From: an uncultured Rhodospirillales bacterium
Lineage (GTDB): Bacteria > Pseudomonadota > Alphaproteobacteria > Azospirillales > Azospirillaceae
Assembly (NCBI GenBank): GCA_903927615.1
Contig: CAIYNU010000034.1
Span: forward strand, 1 to 50,935
DNA: 50,935 nt
Direction: 5' to 3'
Below the pieces are notes generated by a model, which was given only the letters and a program-made list of their open reading frames with translations, made no database searches and had not been told where the DNA came from. Below, piece after piece: positions 34,514-42,776 of the stretch. The translations under genes and the position numbers were made by a program. Within the stretch, counting starts at the first letter, position 1. Each line of letters opens with the position of its first letter.

Positions 34514-35365
34514 TCAGGTGCCCGGCGGCCGGAGATTGATTAAAGCCTCGAGGCCGACCCGTTTGCCGGCGCCACCTTGGGTGGTTCCGCCGGCGTCGGC
34601 CGATTCATCGGCCGGGTTGTTGTTCGGATTCAGAGAGGCGCCGAAAAGGGCCGTGCGCAAAGCGTCATTGGGGGCCGGGGGCGGGGGCGCCGGAGCCCTC
34701 CGACCGCTGGTTTCGGTTGCCGCCGGTGCGGCGCGTGGCGCCCGGGTGCGGCGTGGGGTGCCGGCGGCTTTGCCGTCATGGGCGGCCGGCAGCATCGGTC
34801 CCGCCGCCATCGGGTTCGACGCCGGCTGAGGCCAGGTTTCCTGACTGGTCAGGGTTTTGAGGTCGTTGATGTTGAGCCGGCGGTAAAAGATCAGGCGGCA
34901 CCGCCTGGAGAACACGACATAAGGTACGGCCAGGATGACCGGGATGCTGAGGATGGTGAACAGGGGCAGGCCGGCGGACAGGGTGCCGGTCAGCAGTCGT
35001 TCCGACAGGACGAAGGAAATCAGGACCATCAGGCTGGCCGCCACCGCCATGAAGGCGGCAGGAAAGCGGGGGTGCCTGGCAAGTCCCAGACCGGCGGTGA
35101 TCAGCGTCGCCGCCGACACCACGATCTGAATCAGGGAGCGCACCAGTTCGCCGAAGCTCAGGTCCGGGCCGAACAGATCCAGGGAAACCACCGGACCAAT
35201 CAGACCCGTCAGGCCGACCGTCACCAAAATGCCGATCGTTGCCAGCAGGACACCGCTGACCACGGCGTCGGGATGGGCGGCCGCCGTCAGCGAGTCCAGG
35301 GTCACGAAGCGACCGGAGGCCAGGGGGGATTTGAGGGCAGGCAGGGTGACGTGGAGTCGCGACAT
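34514..35365 (-). CDS. Four-helix membrane protein with disordered C-terminal tail
   Basis: A 283-residue protein. Four membrane helices (about residues 36-60, 73-95, 103-123 and 130-150) are followed by YVVFSRRCRLIFYRRL. The last helix plus this basic/aromatic segment recalls DUF2569-type small membrane proteins (weak resemblance). Residues 180-283 are rich in Ala, Pro, Arg and Asn and probably disordered in the cytoplasm. It starts 13 bases after the mitofilin-like gene stop (GAGG upstream of ATG 35365), inside the ParA operon. The function is unknown; it could be the membrane platform for the operon's ATPases. Confidence 0.8.
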   Translation of the reverse strand: MSRLHVTLPALKSPLASGRFVTLDSLTAAAHPDAVVSGVLLATIGILVTVGLTGLIGPVVSLDLFGPDLSFGELVRSLIQIVVSAATLITAGLGLARHPRFPAAFMAVAASLMVLISFVLSERLLTGTLSAGLPLFTILSIPVILAVPYVVFSRRCRLIFYRRLNINDLKTLTSQETWPQPASNPMAAGPMLPAAHDGKAAGTPRRTRAPRAAPAATETSGRRAPAPPPPAPNDALRTALFGASLNPNNNPADESADAGGTTQGGAGKRVGLEALINLRPPGT

Positions 35366-35378
35366 GGGCCGGGCACCT

Positions 35379-36593
35379 CTATTTTTCCGGGGCGACCGTC
35401 GGGTTCGAAAGAATGGCCTGCCGCACGGCGTTCAGGGCGGCCTCGGTCTCGAGCCGAACCCTGGCCGCAGCCAGCCATTGATCGACAGCCTCCGTGGGAT
35501 AAGGGCGGAGGTCCTCCAGTTGGCGCATCGCCGCCGAAAGGTCACCGAGGCGAAGGCTCGCACCAATGCTGGCCAGGACACCGTGAAAGTGTCGGGTCTC
35601 GGTGCTTTCAATCAATCCGAAGCCCGAACCGAGCCAGGCAAACACCCGGCCCACCGGTCCCTTGTCCGACCCGGTGAGCCGCGGCACCATCTGGTCGTAA
35701 CGATCGCGCAGCGCGGACAGGGTTGGGATGCCGGCTGCGGCATAACCCGCCAGACGGGTCATCAGCACCGTGAGCGCGGGATTGCCGCTGGCCGCAGGCG
35801 CCACCCGATCCAATTCGATTGCAAATGGTGAGCCCCGGTCTACCGCGCTTTGCAATTGGTTCATGGCCGCCGCCAGCCGGATCGCCTGCATGGTGGCGCC
35901 GAACCGGTTGTCCACGGTGGCGGTCAGGTCGCCAAGCTGGGTATCGATCTGGACCAGCCGTTTGGCGAATCGGGTCTGGTCGTGCTCAACCTCGTCAAGT
36001 CGGGCAGTCAGCGTCTCGGCGCCGGCGTCTCCCGGCGAACGGGCGGGCAACACCGTCAGCACGACCGCGGCAACGGCCGCGCCCGCCAGAACCAGCGCGG
36101 TGGCGGCGGCGGTGGCCAGGGTCAACCAGCGGATACCCGAGCGTGTCCGCCATCGGGACGGGGAGAGCGGGGCGGTCCCGGCTTCGGGATGTTGTGGATA
36201 GGGGTCGGGTTCCGCGAACTCTTGAGGGCCGTCGTGCTGCTGATCGTGGTCATGGCTATGGTCGGCCAGGGCATGATGCCCGTCAGCATCGGCGTGTCGC
36301 TCGTCCGACGGCGCCTCGGTGGGCAGAACCGCCGTCGCCTCCTCCGTCACCGGACCCATGCCGCCGCTACGGTCGGCGGCATCGGCCATGAGGACATGGG
36401 CGTTCAGGCTGTGGAACAGCACCAGATAATCCGCGTCCGCCAGCACCATCAGACGGGCATCTCTGGACTGGAACAGGCCCCAGCGTTCAGCCAGGGACAG
36501 CGCCAGCAAACCGTCGAGCATGGCCGCGCTTTCGTCGCGGCTCGCCATCCAACTGTCGGTGATCAGGCGATCGAGCGTATCGATCCACGACAT
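35379..36593 (-). CDS. Mitofilin (Mic60)-like membrane protein with His-rich N-terminal extension
   Basis: A 404-residue protein. N-terminal soluble region (1-80), acidic/His-rich linker (about 80-135, including HHALADHSHDHDQQH), one membrane helix (about 154-182), coiled coil (190-235), and a C-terminal domain. The last ~150 residues match the alphaproteobacterial mitofilin domain in pattern: AVDRGSPFAIELDRV, GIPTLSALRDRY, LRLGDLSAAMRQLEDL and QWLAAARVRLETEAAL. Mic60 bends inner membranes and contacts the outer membrane in mitochondria and purple bacteria. The usual bacterial Mic60 is beside heme genes; this copy is not. Its ATG overlaps the preceding ParA stop (TGATG), so the two are coupled. 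Confidence 0.8.
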   Translation of the reverse strand: MSWIDTLDRLITDSWMASRDESAAMLDGLLALSLAERWGLFQSRDARLMVLADADYLVLFHSLNAHVLMADAADRSGGMGPVTEEATAVLPTEAPSDERHADADGHHALADHSHDHDQQHDGPQEFAEPDPYPQHPEAGTAPLSPSRWRTRSGIRWLTLATAAATALVLAGAAVAAVVLTVLPARSPGDAGAETLTARLDEVEHDQTRFAKRLVQIDTQLGDLTATVDNRFGATMQAIRLAAAMNQLQSAVDRGSPFAIELDRVAPAASGNPALTVLMTRLAGYAAAGIPTLSALRDRYDQMVPRLTGSDKGPVGRVFAWLGSGFGLIESTETRHFHGVLASIGASLRLGDLSAAMRQLEDLRPYPTEAVDQWLAAARVRLETEAALNAVRQAILSNPTVAPEK

Positions 36594-37375
36594 CAGGCGG
36601 TCGGCCCGTTACCGGAGGTTTGGGTAATGGGGGCTAATGCTAGCGTAAGTTGTTTTAGCCAAGTCGCATAATCACCAGCCGCCCGGCGAGCCGCCAGAAT
36701 CCCAAGACCAGTAAGCGATGCTACGGTTTTGGCGTCCAGGGTGATGACCTTGGCGGGGGGGAGCTTCAGCCGTTCGAAATCGGTCCAGGCCTCGCTGACG
36801 CAACCGGTCATTTCGACGATGTAAAGGCCGCGGTCCCGCATGGCTTCGATGCGGCGAAATTCGGGAGTGCCGCCATAGGCGTCAAACGCCCCGGCTTTCT
36901 TGTTGAGGACCAGAATGCGCCGGCTGCTTGGGAAGATGCGCTCTACGGTTTCCAACACCTCGAGTCCAGACGTCACCGCCAGCGGCTCGGCGGTGATCGG
37001 AACGTAGACGTCCATGGTCACGCCCGAGTCGTCGAACAGGTCGTTCAGGTTGGATTTTTCCGCCCACGACAAAATCAAGCGGTCCATGTTGGCGCCGACG
37101 TCGACACCGGTATCCCGCTCGATGATTTCTTCGGCAAGCTGATCCCAATAGCTGTAGGCCAGGGACGGATTGGCGCGAATTTCATCAATGGAGGCACCCA
37201 GTTTAAGGGATAAAACCTGATCCGAGCCAATGAATTCCGCCAGTTTGGCCTTATCGTCGGCGTCAATCAGACGCAATGGCCGTCCCGATGCTTCATAAAT
37301 TGCGGCTAACGCCATCATCAGGACGGACTTCCCGACCCCACCTTTGCCGTTGGCGACCCAAACTGTGTGTGGCAT
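36593..37375 (-). CDS. MinD/ParA-type deviant-Walker ATPase
   Basis: A 260-residue soluble P-loop ATPase, first gene of the operon. Deviant Walker A GKGGVGKS (10-17) carries the signature lysine of the ParA/MinD/Mrp class, and LRLIDADD (34-41) is the A' motif. No membrane-targeting amphipathic helix is obvious at the C-terminus, unlike MinD. The rest is not close to well-known ParA, MinD or MipZ sequences and rather recalls plasmid mobilisation-type ParA proteins. ATG 37375 has AAGGAAG upstream and starts right before the P-loop; an upstream ATG at 37405 is less likely. It overlaps the mitofilin-like gene by one base. Confidence 0.88.
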   Translation of the reverse strand: MPHTVWVANGKGGVGKSVLMMALAAIYEASGRPLRLIDADDKAKLAEFIGSDQVLSLKLGASIDEIRANPSLAYSYWDQLAEEIIERDTGVDVGANMDRLILSWAEKSNLNDLFDDSGVTMDVYVPITAEPLAVTSGLEVLETVERIFPSSRRILVLNKKAGAFDAYGGTPEFRRIEAMRDRGLYIVEMTGCVSEAWTDFERLKLPPAKVITLDAKTVASLTGLGILAARRAAGDYATWLKQLTLALAPITQTSGNGPTA

Positions 37376-37828
37376 GGCGCTTCCTTTGCAACCTGTTGTA
37401 GTCAAGCCCTATTGTAGCGTTACCAATACCATTCAATTTGAATGCCGGTAGACCGCCCAATTCGAAACCGAACCTCGCTTTGGTTCACCACCATCACGAC
37501 GGAAACCGACCGGATATGAGGAGAGAGGCGCTTAACGACCTTCGTCACCCGGCTCCCCACGGTGCGGGGAGTCGCGCGGGCAGGCGAAATCCGCTTCACC
37601 GCTGCCGGGGTAATCATACCGGAGGCCTGTGCCGCGAACAATTCGAAAAACCTGGAACGGTTTCCGATCGGGTTGGATCGCCCCCGGGGGTGCGCATGGG
37701 CGCTAAGTTCGGCCCGAAATGCCGTCGGTTGGCGTTCTTTGGGCCGCGGGCATCCTTGCCCGCGTTCCTGGGACAAGTCCTATCCGAGTGCTGATGTCGG
37801 CTTTGGCTTGGCCCGGATCGCTAGCGGT
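37376..37828. other. 453-base gap with a possible gene remnant
   Basis: No confident gene. A minus-strand frame at 37420-37776 (118 codons) has a protein-like second half (FFELFAAQASGMITPAAVKR and a strand-rich end with VSVVMVVNQSEVRFRIG), but its first third looks like antisense or noncoding sequence and there is no ribosome-binding site. It may be a decayed gene end. A GCGGGC-atcctt-GCCCGC hairpin at about 37747-37764 lies within it. Confidence 0.35.
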
Positions 37829-38509
37829 TTAGCCATCAGAGACTTTGTCGGGGATCGCCGCCGCCGGCGTCCTCGCCTCTCTGGTGTCACCCTTGACCGT
37901 GCTCTTCCCCTCGGTCTTGGCCCGTTGCGGCTGGGTTAGCACCGTCACCCGGTTCATGAATTTGTCGGCGGCGCCGTCGGCCAGCAACGGAAAGGCCTCG
38001 GCGCAGGCCTCGAACAGGGGCTCCAGCCAGGGGCGATCGGCCTTGGCGAAGTCGTGCAGAACATAGCCGTGAACCAGTTCCCGGGCGCCCGGGTGACCGA
38101 TGCCGAGTCGGACCCGCCAGTAATCCTGACCAAGATGGGCATCAAGAGACCGCAAGCCGTTATGGCCGCCGGCCCCGCCGCCGCGTTTGACCCGCACGCG
38201 GCCAGGCGGCAGGTCCAGTTCGTCGTGGAACACCACCACCCGATCCGGCGGCAGTTTGAAGAACGAGGCGGCCTCAGCCACCGCCGGCCCGGACAGGTTC
38301 ATGTAATTTTGTGGCTCCACGGCCAGCACTTTTTCGGTACCGCCGCCGGGGAGACTGACCATGCCTTCGGCGGCTCGTGCCTGGAACCGCCGCCGCCACG
38401 GCCCGAAGCCATGGCGGCGGACGATTTCGTCCACCGCCATGAAGCCGATATTGTGGCGATGGCCCGCGTACTCCGCCCCGGGGTTGCCGAGACCGACCAG
38501 CAGTAGCAT
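37829..38509 (-). CDS. pth: Peptidyl-tRNA hydrolase
   Basis: A 226-residue enzyme that releases peptides from stalled peptidyl-tRNA. Family marks: [19 protein letters not shown] with the catalytic His in [38 protein letters not shown] and GGHNGLRSL. The C-terminal ~35 residues (Lys/Thr/Arg-rich) extend past the usual length. It starts 18 bases after the rplY stop, the usual L25-Pth pairing in bacteria. ATG 38509 has AGAGGT upstream. Confidence 0.97.
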   Translation of the reverse strand: MLLLVGLGNPGAEYAGHRHNIGFMAVDEIVRRHGFGPWRRRFQARAAEGMVSLPGGGTEKVLAVEPQNYMNLSGPAVAEAASFFKLPPDRVVVFHDELDLPPGRVRVKRGGGAGGHNGLRSLDAHLGQDYWRVRLGIGHPGARELVHGYVLHDFAKADRPWLEPLFEACAEAFPLLADGAADKFMNRVTVLTQPQRAKTEGKSTVKGDTREARTPAAAIPDKVSDG

Positions 38510-38527
38510 GGACCTCTAACTCCAGGC

Positions 38528-39136
38528 TCAGGCCTTGGCGGCTTCGCCTTCCCCAGCCTCGGACCGAAGGCCGGACGGCGTGGCAATGGTGGCCACCGTA
38601 AAGTCGCGTTCGGCGATGGTGGTCGCCACGCCTTCGGGCAACTGGATGGAATGGAAGTGAACCGAGGCGCCAAGGTCAAGGCCGTCGAGATCGACCACCA
38701 CATGCTCGGGAATCGCATTGGCGTCGCACAACAACTCGATCTCGTGACGCACGATGTTCAACGCGCCACCCCGTTTGAGCCCCGGAGACTTGTCCTGGTT
38801 GATAAACAGCACCGGCACCGCCACGGTGATCTTGGTGTTGGCGGAAACCCGCATGAAGTCCACGTGGATCGGCACGTCGGTGACCGGGTCAAACGCCACG
38901 TCCCGCGGCAAGACCCGATGGCTGGCCCCGTCCAAGGTCAGATCGAACAGGTGGGTAAAGAACCCGGGTTTCTTGATCAGCTTGAAAAAGGCGTTGAGGT
39001 CCAGGGAAATCATCAACGGCTTTTCTTTATTGCCATAAATCACGGCCGGAATCCGGCCTGCCCGGCGGGTCTGGCGGGCGGTCCCCTTGCCGGCCCGCTG
39101 ACGCAGCTCGGCGGCCAGCGATACGATTTCAGTCAT
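38528..39136 (-). CDS. rplY: 50S ribosomal protein L25 (general stress protein Ctc type)
   Basis: A 202-residue two-domain L25/TL5/Ctc protein that binds 5S rRNA. The N-terminal L25 domain is seen in AGKGTARQTRRAGRIPAVIYG, and the C-terminal extension (after about residue 100) in GALNIVRHEIELLCDANAIP and the AERDFTVATIATP end. ATG 39136 has GAGGAGC upstream. It lies between prs and pth on the same strand, a common alphaproteobacterial order. Confidence 0.97.
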   Translation of the reverse strand: MTEIVSLAAELRQRAGKGTARQTRRAGRIPAVIYGNKEKPLMISLDLNAFFKLIKKPGFFTHLFDLTLDGASHRVLPRDVAFDPVTDVPIHVDFMRVSANTKITVAVPVLFINQDKSPGLKRGGALNIVRHEIELLCDANAIPEHVVVDLDGLDLGASVHFHSIQLPEGVATTIAERDFTVATIATPSGLRSEAGEGEAAKA

Positions 39137-39158
39137 ACGATACGCTCCTCACGGTCAA

Positions 39159-39179
39159 GACGGGCCTCACGGGCCCGTC
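39159..39179 (-). promoter_or_regulatory. Hairpin in the leader of rplY
   Basis: GACGGGCC, five bases, GGCCCGTC: a perfect 8-bp stem about ten bases upstream of the rplY ribosome-binding site, in the 135-base prs-rplY gap. It might limit read-through from prs or control L25 translation. There is no T run, so it is not a standard terminator. Confidence 0.45.
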
Positions 39180-39271
39180 GTAGTGGGACGTCGGCCTCCA
39201 GGGGTGCCGCCGCCACAACCGCCGCACCGCAACCACGGGCGACGATCATTCCAAAAGTCCAACCCCAAACG

Positions 39272-40210
39272 CTAGACGAACAGGCTCGAAACCGATCGCT
39301 CCTCGCTGATGCGCATGATCGCCTCAGCCATCAGTGGTGCGATGGTCAGCTGGCGGACGTTGCGGGCCACCCGCATCGCCTGGGTCGCGGGAATACTGTC
39401 GGTGGTGACCAGCATGTCGATGGGTGAAGCGCCGATCAGCGCCACCGCCCCGCCGGACAGCACACCGTGGGTGGTGTAGGCACTCACCGACACCGCCCCG
39501 GCCTCCTTAAGGGCTCGGGCAGCGTTGCAAAGCGTGCCGCCACTGTCGACGATATCGTCAATCAGGACGCATACCCGGTCCTGAACATTGCCGATGATGT
39601 GCATCACCTCTGACTCACCGGCCCGTTCCCGCCGTTTGTCGATGATCGCAAGGTCGGCTCCCATACGCTTGGCCAGGCCGCGCGCCCGCACCACACCACC
39701 GACATCCGGCGACACGATCACCAGTTCGCCACCGCTGACCGTGGTGGTTTCGCGAATATCCTTCTCGAACACCGGCCCGGCCATCAGATTGTCCAGCGGA
39801 ATATCGAAAAAGCCCTGAATCTGGCCGGCGTGTAGGTCCAGCGTCAACACCCGGTCGGCGCCCGCCACCGTGATCAGGTTCGCCACCAGCTTGGCCGAGA
39901 TCGGCGTGCGCGGGCCGGCCTTGCGGTCCTGCCGGGCATAACCGTAATAGGGAACCACCGCGGTGATGCGTCGGGCCGAGGCACGCCGCAGGGCGTCCAT
40001 GATGACCAGCAATTCCATCACATGGTCATTGGCCGGATAGCAGGTGGACTGGATGACGAAACAGTCTTCGCCCCGCACGTTTTCGAGGATTTCGACGAAG
40101 ACCTCCAGATCGGCGAACCGTCGGATATTGGCCTTGGTCAACGGTGTCGCCATGCAAGCCGAAATCGCTTCCGCCAGCGGTCGGTTGCTGTTGCCAGCGA
40201 TCAGCTTCAT
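39272..40210 (-). CDS. prs: Ribose-phosphate pyrophosphokinase (PRPP synthetase)
   Basis: A 312-residue enzyme making PRPP from ribose 5-phosphate and ATP, feeding nucleotide, His and Trp synthesis. Family marks: [49 protein letters not shown] and the PRPP loop [16 protein letters not shown] 40210 matches the usual N-terminus; the frame extends to 40324 without coding character. GGGAG is about 12 bases upstream. Confidence 0.98.
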   Translation of the reverse strand: MKLIAGNSNRPLAEAISACMATPLTKANIRRFADLEVFVEILENVRGEDCFVIQSTCYPANDHVMELLVIMDALRRASARRITAVVPYYGYARQDRKAGPRTPISAKLVANLITVAGADRVLTLDLHAGQIQGFFDIPLDNLMAGPVFEKDIRETTTVSGGELVIVSPDVGGVVRARGLAKRMGADLAIIDKRRERAGESEVMHIIGNVQDRVCVLIDDIVDSGGTLCNAARALKEAGAVSVSAYTTHGVLSGGAVALIGASPIDMLVTTDSIPATQAMRVARNVRQLTIAPLMAEAIMRISEERSVSSLFV

Positions 40211-40390
40211 GCGCGTCTGCTCTCCCTTGATCTGTCCCGGATTTTCCCAACCGGCGGCCTCCCGCCGGTCGGGCACCCCGGGACGGGGCCGGCCTGCCGC
40301 AACCCGGAAAACGGGCCGGACCATATCAGGGGCTCATGGCCCTGTAAATGTTTCAACACGAAGACGGTGACGGAAAAGCGTCGGTCCGGC

Positions 40391-41182
40391 TCAACTCACC
40401 GCCAGCAGGGTTTCCAGCAGGGCGCTGGCGCCGATCCGGAAGGTCGGGGGACCGGCCCATTCCGGTCCCATAATGGCATCGGCCAGCGCGAGATAGCGGG
40501 CGGCGGCGGCAACGTCGCGAATGCCGCCCGAAACCTTGAGGCCAACCCGGCCGCCGCGATCATGAATGGCGCCCAGCAGCACCGCCACCGCCGACAGGGT
40601 CGCTCCCGGAACCACCAGGCCGGAGGAGGTCTTGAGGAAATCGGCGCCGCTCGCCGCCACCTCGCGGGCCAGCCGGCCCAACAGTCGGCCATCCCGAAAG
40701 CACCCGGTTTCAAGAATCACCTTCAGCGTCACGTCCGGACCAGCCACGGCCCGGCACGCGGTCACCGCGGCCAGCGCCGCCTCATGGTCCCCGGCCAGAT
40801 AGCGCCGGTAGGGCAACACCAGTTCGATTTCATCAACGCCAGCCGCCACCACCTGAGCCGTTTCGGACCCGATCCGGGCGATATCATCGTCGCCGGCCGG
40901 ATAGTTGACCACCGTCGCGACACGGACCCCGCTACCGGCGCGATCCAGGCAGTTTCGCGCCACCGCGATGAACCGGGGGCGCACACACACCGCTGCAACC
41001 GGCCCGATTCGCGTCTCGGCCCGACGGCACAGGGTGGTCACGGCGGCTTCGTCGCAGTCTTCGTCGAGTCGCGTGAGATCGAGCAACGCCACCGCGCGTC
41101 GCGCCAACGCCGGCCCCGAGATCGGCCCGATGCCTTCGAACCGCTCAACCAGTGCCGACAGATTCGCGCCCAGTTCGATCAT
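40391..41182 (-). CDS. deoC: Deoxyribose-phosphate aldolase
   Basis: A 263-residue class I aldolase splitting deoxyribose 5-phosphate into acetaldehyde and glyceraldehyde 3-phosphate. Family marks: VATVVNYPAGDDD, GVDEIELVLPY, the ILETGCF region, and both lysine motifs TSSGLV (after DFLK) and GLKVSGGIR, where the second Lys forms the Schiff base. ATG 41182 has GGAGG upstream and lies inside the end of punA (38-base overlap), so the two are coupled and together degrade deoxynucleosides. Confidence 0.94.
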   Translation of the reverse strand: MIELGANLSALVERFEGIGPISGPALARRAVALLDLTRLDEDCDEAAVTTLCRRAETRIGPVAAVCVRPRFIAVARNCLDRAGSGVRVATVVNYPAGDDDIARIGSETAQVVAAGVDEIELVLPYRRYLAGDHEAALAAVTACRAVAGPDVTLKVILETGCFRDGRLLGRLAREVAASGADFLKTSSGLVVPGATLSAVAVLLGAIHDRGGRVGLKVSGGIRDVAAAARYLALADAIMGPEWAGPPTFRIGASALLETLLAVS

Positions 41183-42035
41183 CGCCCCAATCCTCCAAAA
41201 AGCCCGCCACCAGGCGCGCCACTTGTGCCGTAGCGGCCCCTGCGGCAGCCAGCGTCCGCTCATGATCCACCGGTTCACGCTCGGCCGTTTCGAGCCCCGG
41301 TTCCCCTTGCGCAAGGTTGGTAATGACCGCACAACCGACCACCGCCATCCCGCAATGGCGCGCAATCAAGCATTCGGGCACCATCGACATGCCCACCGCG
41401 TCGGCCCCCAGTCGCGCCAACATGCGGATTTCGGCCGGAGTCTCGAACGACGGCCCCGGCATCGCGGCGTAGACGCCCTCGGCCAGCGGCACGCCCTGGC
41501 GCGCCGCGACTCGCCGCAGCCGCGCCGACAGCCCGGCATCCCAGGCCCCGGCCATCGCGGGAAAGCGCGGCCCGAAGGCATTGTCATTGGGGCCGGTCAA
41601 CGGATTGGCGCCCAGCAAGTTGATGTGATCCACCACCATCATCAGCCGTCCGGCCCCGACCTCGGGCCGAAGCGAGCCGGCGGCGCAGGTCAGCACCAGC
41701 ATCTCGCAGCCGAGCCGGCGCAAGCAGCGGACGGCCACGGTCATGCCATCCAGACCGGCGCCTTCATACCAATGCTGACGCCCGGCGAGACAGGCCACCG
41801 GAACGCCGCCCAGTCGGCCCAGCACCAACCGACCCGCATGGCCCGAAACCGAAGGCACCGGAAAACCCGGCAGATCGCCATAGGGAATGACGGTCGCGTC
41901 GGCCAGGGCCGCGGTGACGCCGCCCAGGCCCGAACCCAGGATCATCCCGGCCCGGGGCGCCCAACCCGGTCGTCGGGCCGCGATCAGCGCCGCCGCCTGA
42001 GCCGGGGCACTACCGGTCGTGAGTCCCGGAGGCAT
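41145..42035 (-). CDS. punA: Purine-nucleoside phosphorylase (trimeric class)
   Basis: A 296-residue enzyme that phosphorolyses purine nucleosides. Family marks: GMILGSGLGGV (phosphate site), SVSGHAGRLVLG, and the GPSFETPAEIRML then GADAVGMSMVPE segment typical of trimeric phosphorylases; CAVITNLAQG carries the base-binding Asn. The C-terminus overlaps the deoC start. ATG 42035 has AAGGAG 12 bases upstream. Together with deoC it forms a purine deoxynucleoside salvage/catabolism pair beside prs. Confidence 0.93.
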   Translation of the reverse strand: MPPGLTTGSAPAQAAALIAARRPGWAPRAGMILGSGLGGVTAALADATVIPYGDLPGFPVPSVSGHAGRLVLGRLGGVPVACLAGRQHWYEGAGLDGMTVAVRCLRRLGCEMLVLTCAAGSLRPEVGAGRLMMVVDHINLLGANPLTGPNDNAFGPRFPAMAGAWDAGLSARLRRVAARQGVPLAEGVYAAMPGPSFETPAEIRMLARLGADAVGMSMVPECLIARHCGMAVVGCAVITNLAQGEPGLETAEREPVDHERTLAAAGAATAQVARLVAGFLEDWGDDRTGRESVGTG

Positions 42036-42155
42036 GGACGGTCAGCACTCCTTAACCAAAGGGCGACTCGTGTGCATGTGCCACAGAAACACCGCAACCG
42101 CAACTGCGTACCCATCAGACCCTTGGGAAGGCCGCCCGAAAGACGGGACCGCCGG

Positions 42156-42746
42156 TTACCACGGACGCCGGGCCTTCAGGGCCGCGGTCAGAGTTCCATC
42201 ATCCAGATAGTCCAACTCGCCGCCCAGCGGTACCCCCTGAGCCAGGCGCGACACCGTGACCCCGGCCCCCGACAGGCGGTCCGTCAGGACATAGGCCGTG
42301 GTCTGACCATCGACGGTGGCGTTGAGCGCCAAAATCACCTCGGTCACATCCGGTCGGCACGCCCGGGCCACCAGGCTCCCAATGGCCAGGTCTTCGGGAC
42401 CGACGCCGTCCAGGGCCGACAACGTTCCTCCCAACACATGGTAGACGCCGCGAAAAGCCCCGGTTCGTTCCAACGCCCACTGGTCCGCAACCTCTTCGAC
42501 CACGCAGATCACCGAATGATCGCGCCCGCCGTCGGTACAGAGGGCGCAAGGATCGCTGGTGTCGAGCGTCCCACAGACCGAGCAACGGCGAACCGTCCGT
42601 TCCACCGCCGCCAAGGCCTCGATCAGCGGAGCCAGCAGCGTGTCCCGCCGCTTGAGCAGCTGGAGGACGGCCCGGCGGGCCGACCGCGGCCCCAGCCCCG
42701 GCAGCCGTGCCAACACATGAACCAGCGCATCGATTTCCCGGCCCAT
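42156..42746 (-). CDS. recR: Recombination protein RecR
   Basis: A 196-residue protein of the RecFOR pathway that helps load RecA on gapped DNA. Order: N-terminal helix-hairpin-helix ([17 protein letters not shown]), zinc-type four-cysteine motif [22 protein letters not shown] domain starting [15 protein letters not shown], and C-terminal [19 protein letters not shown] 42746 with an alternative GTG one codon earlier. Here recR follows dnaA by 30 bases, rather than the more usual dnaX-ybaB-recR order. Confidence 0.97.
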   Translation of the reverse strand: MGREIDALVHVLARLPGLGPRSARRAVLQLLKRRDTLLAPLIEALAAVERTVRRCSVCGTLDTSDPCALCTDGGRDHSVICVVEEVADQWALERTGAFRGVYHVLGGTLSALDGVGPEDLAIGSLVARACRPDVTEVILALNATVDGQTTAYVLTDRLSGAGVTVSRLAQGVPLGGELDYLDDGTLTAALKARRPW

Positions 42747-42776
42747 CACCGCCGTTGTCCCCGACCGGCCGATCCC

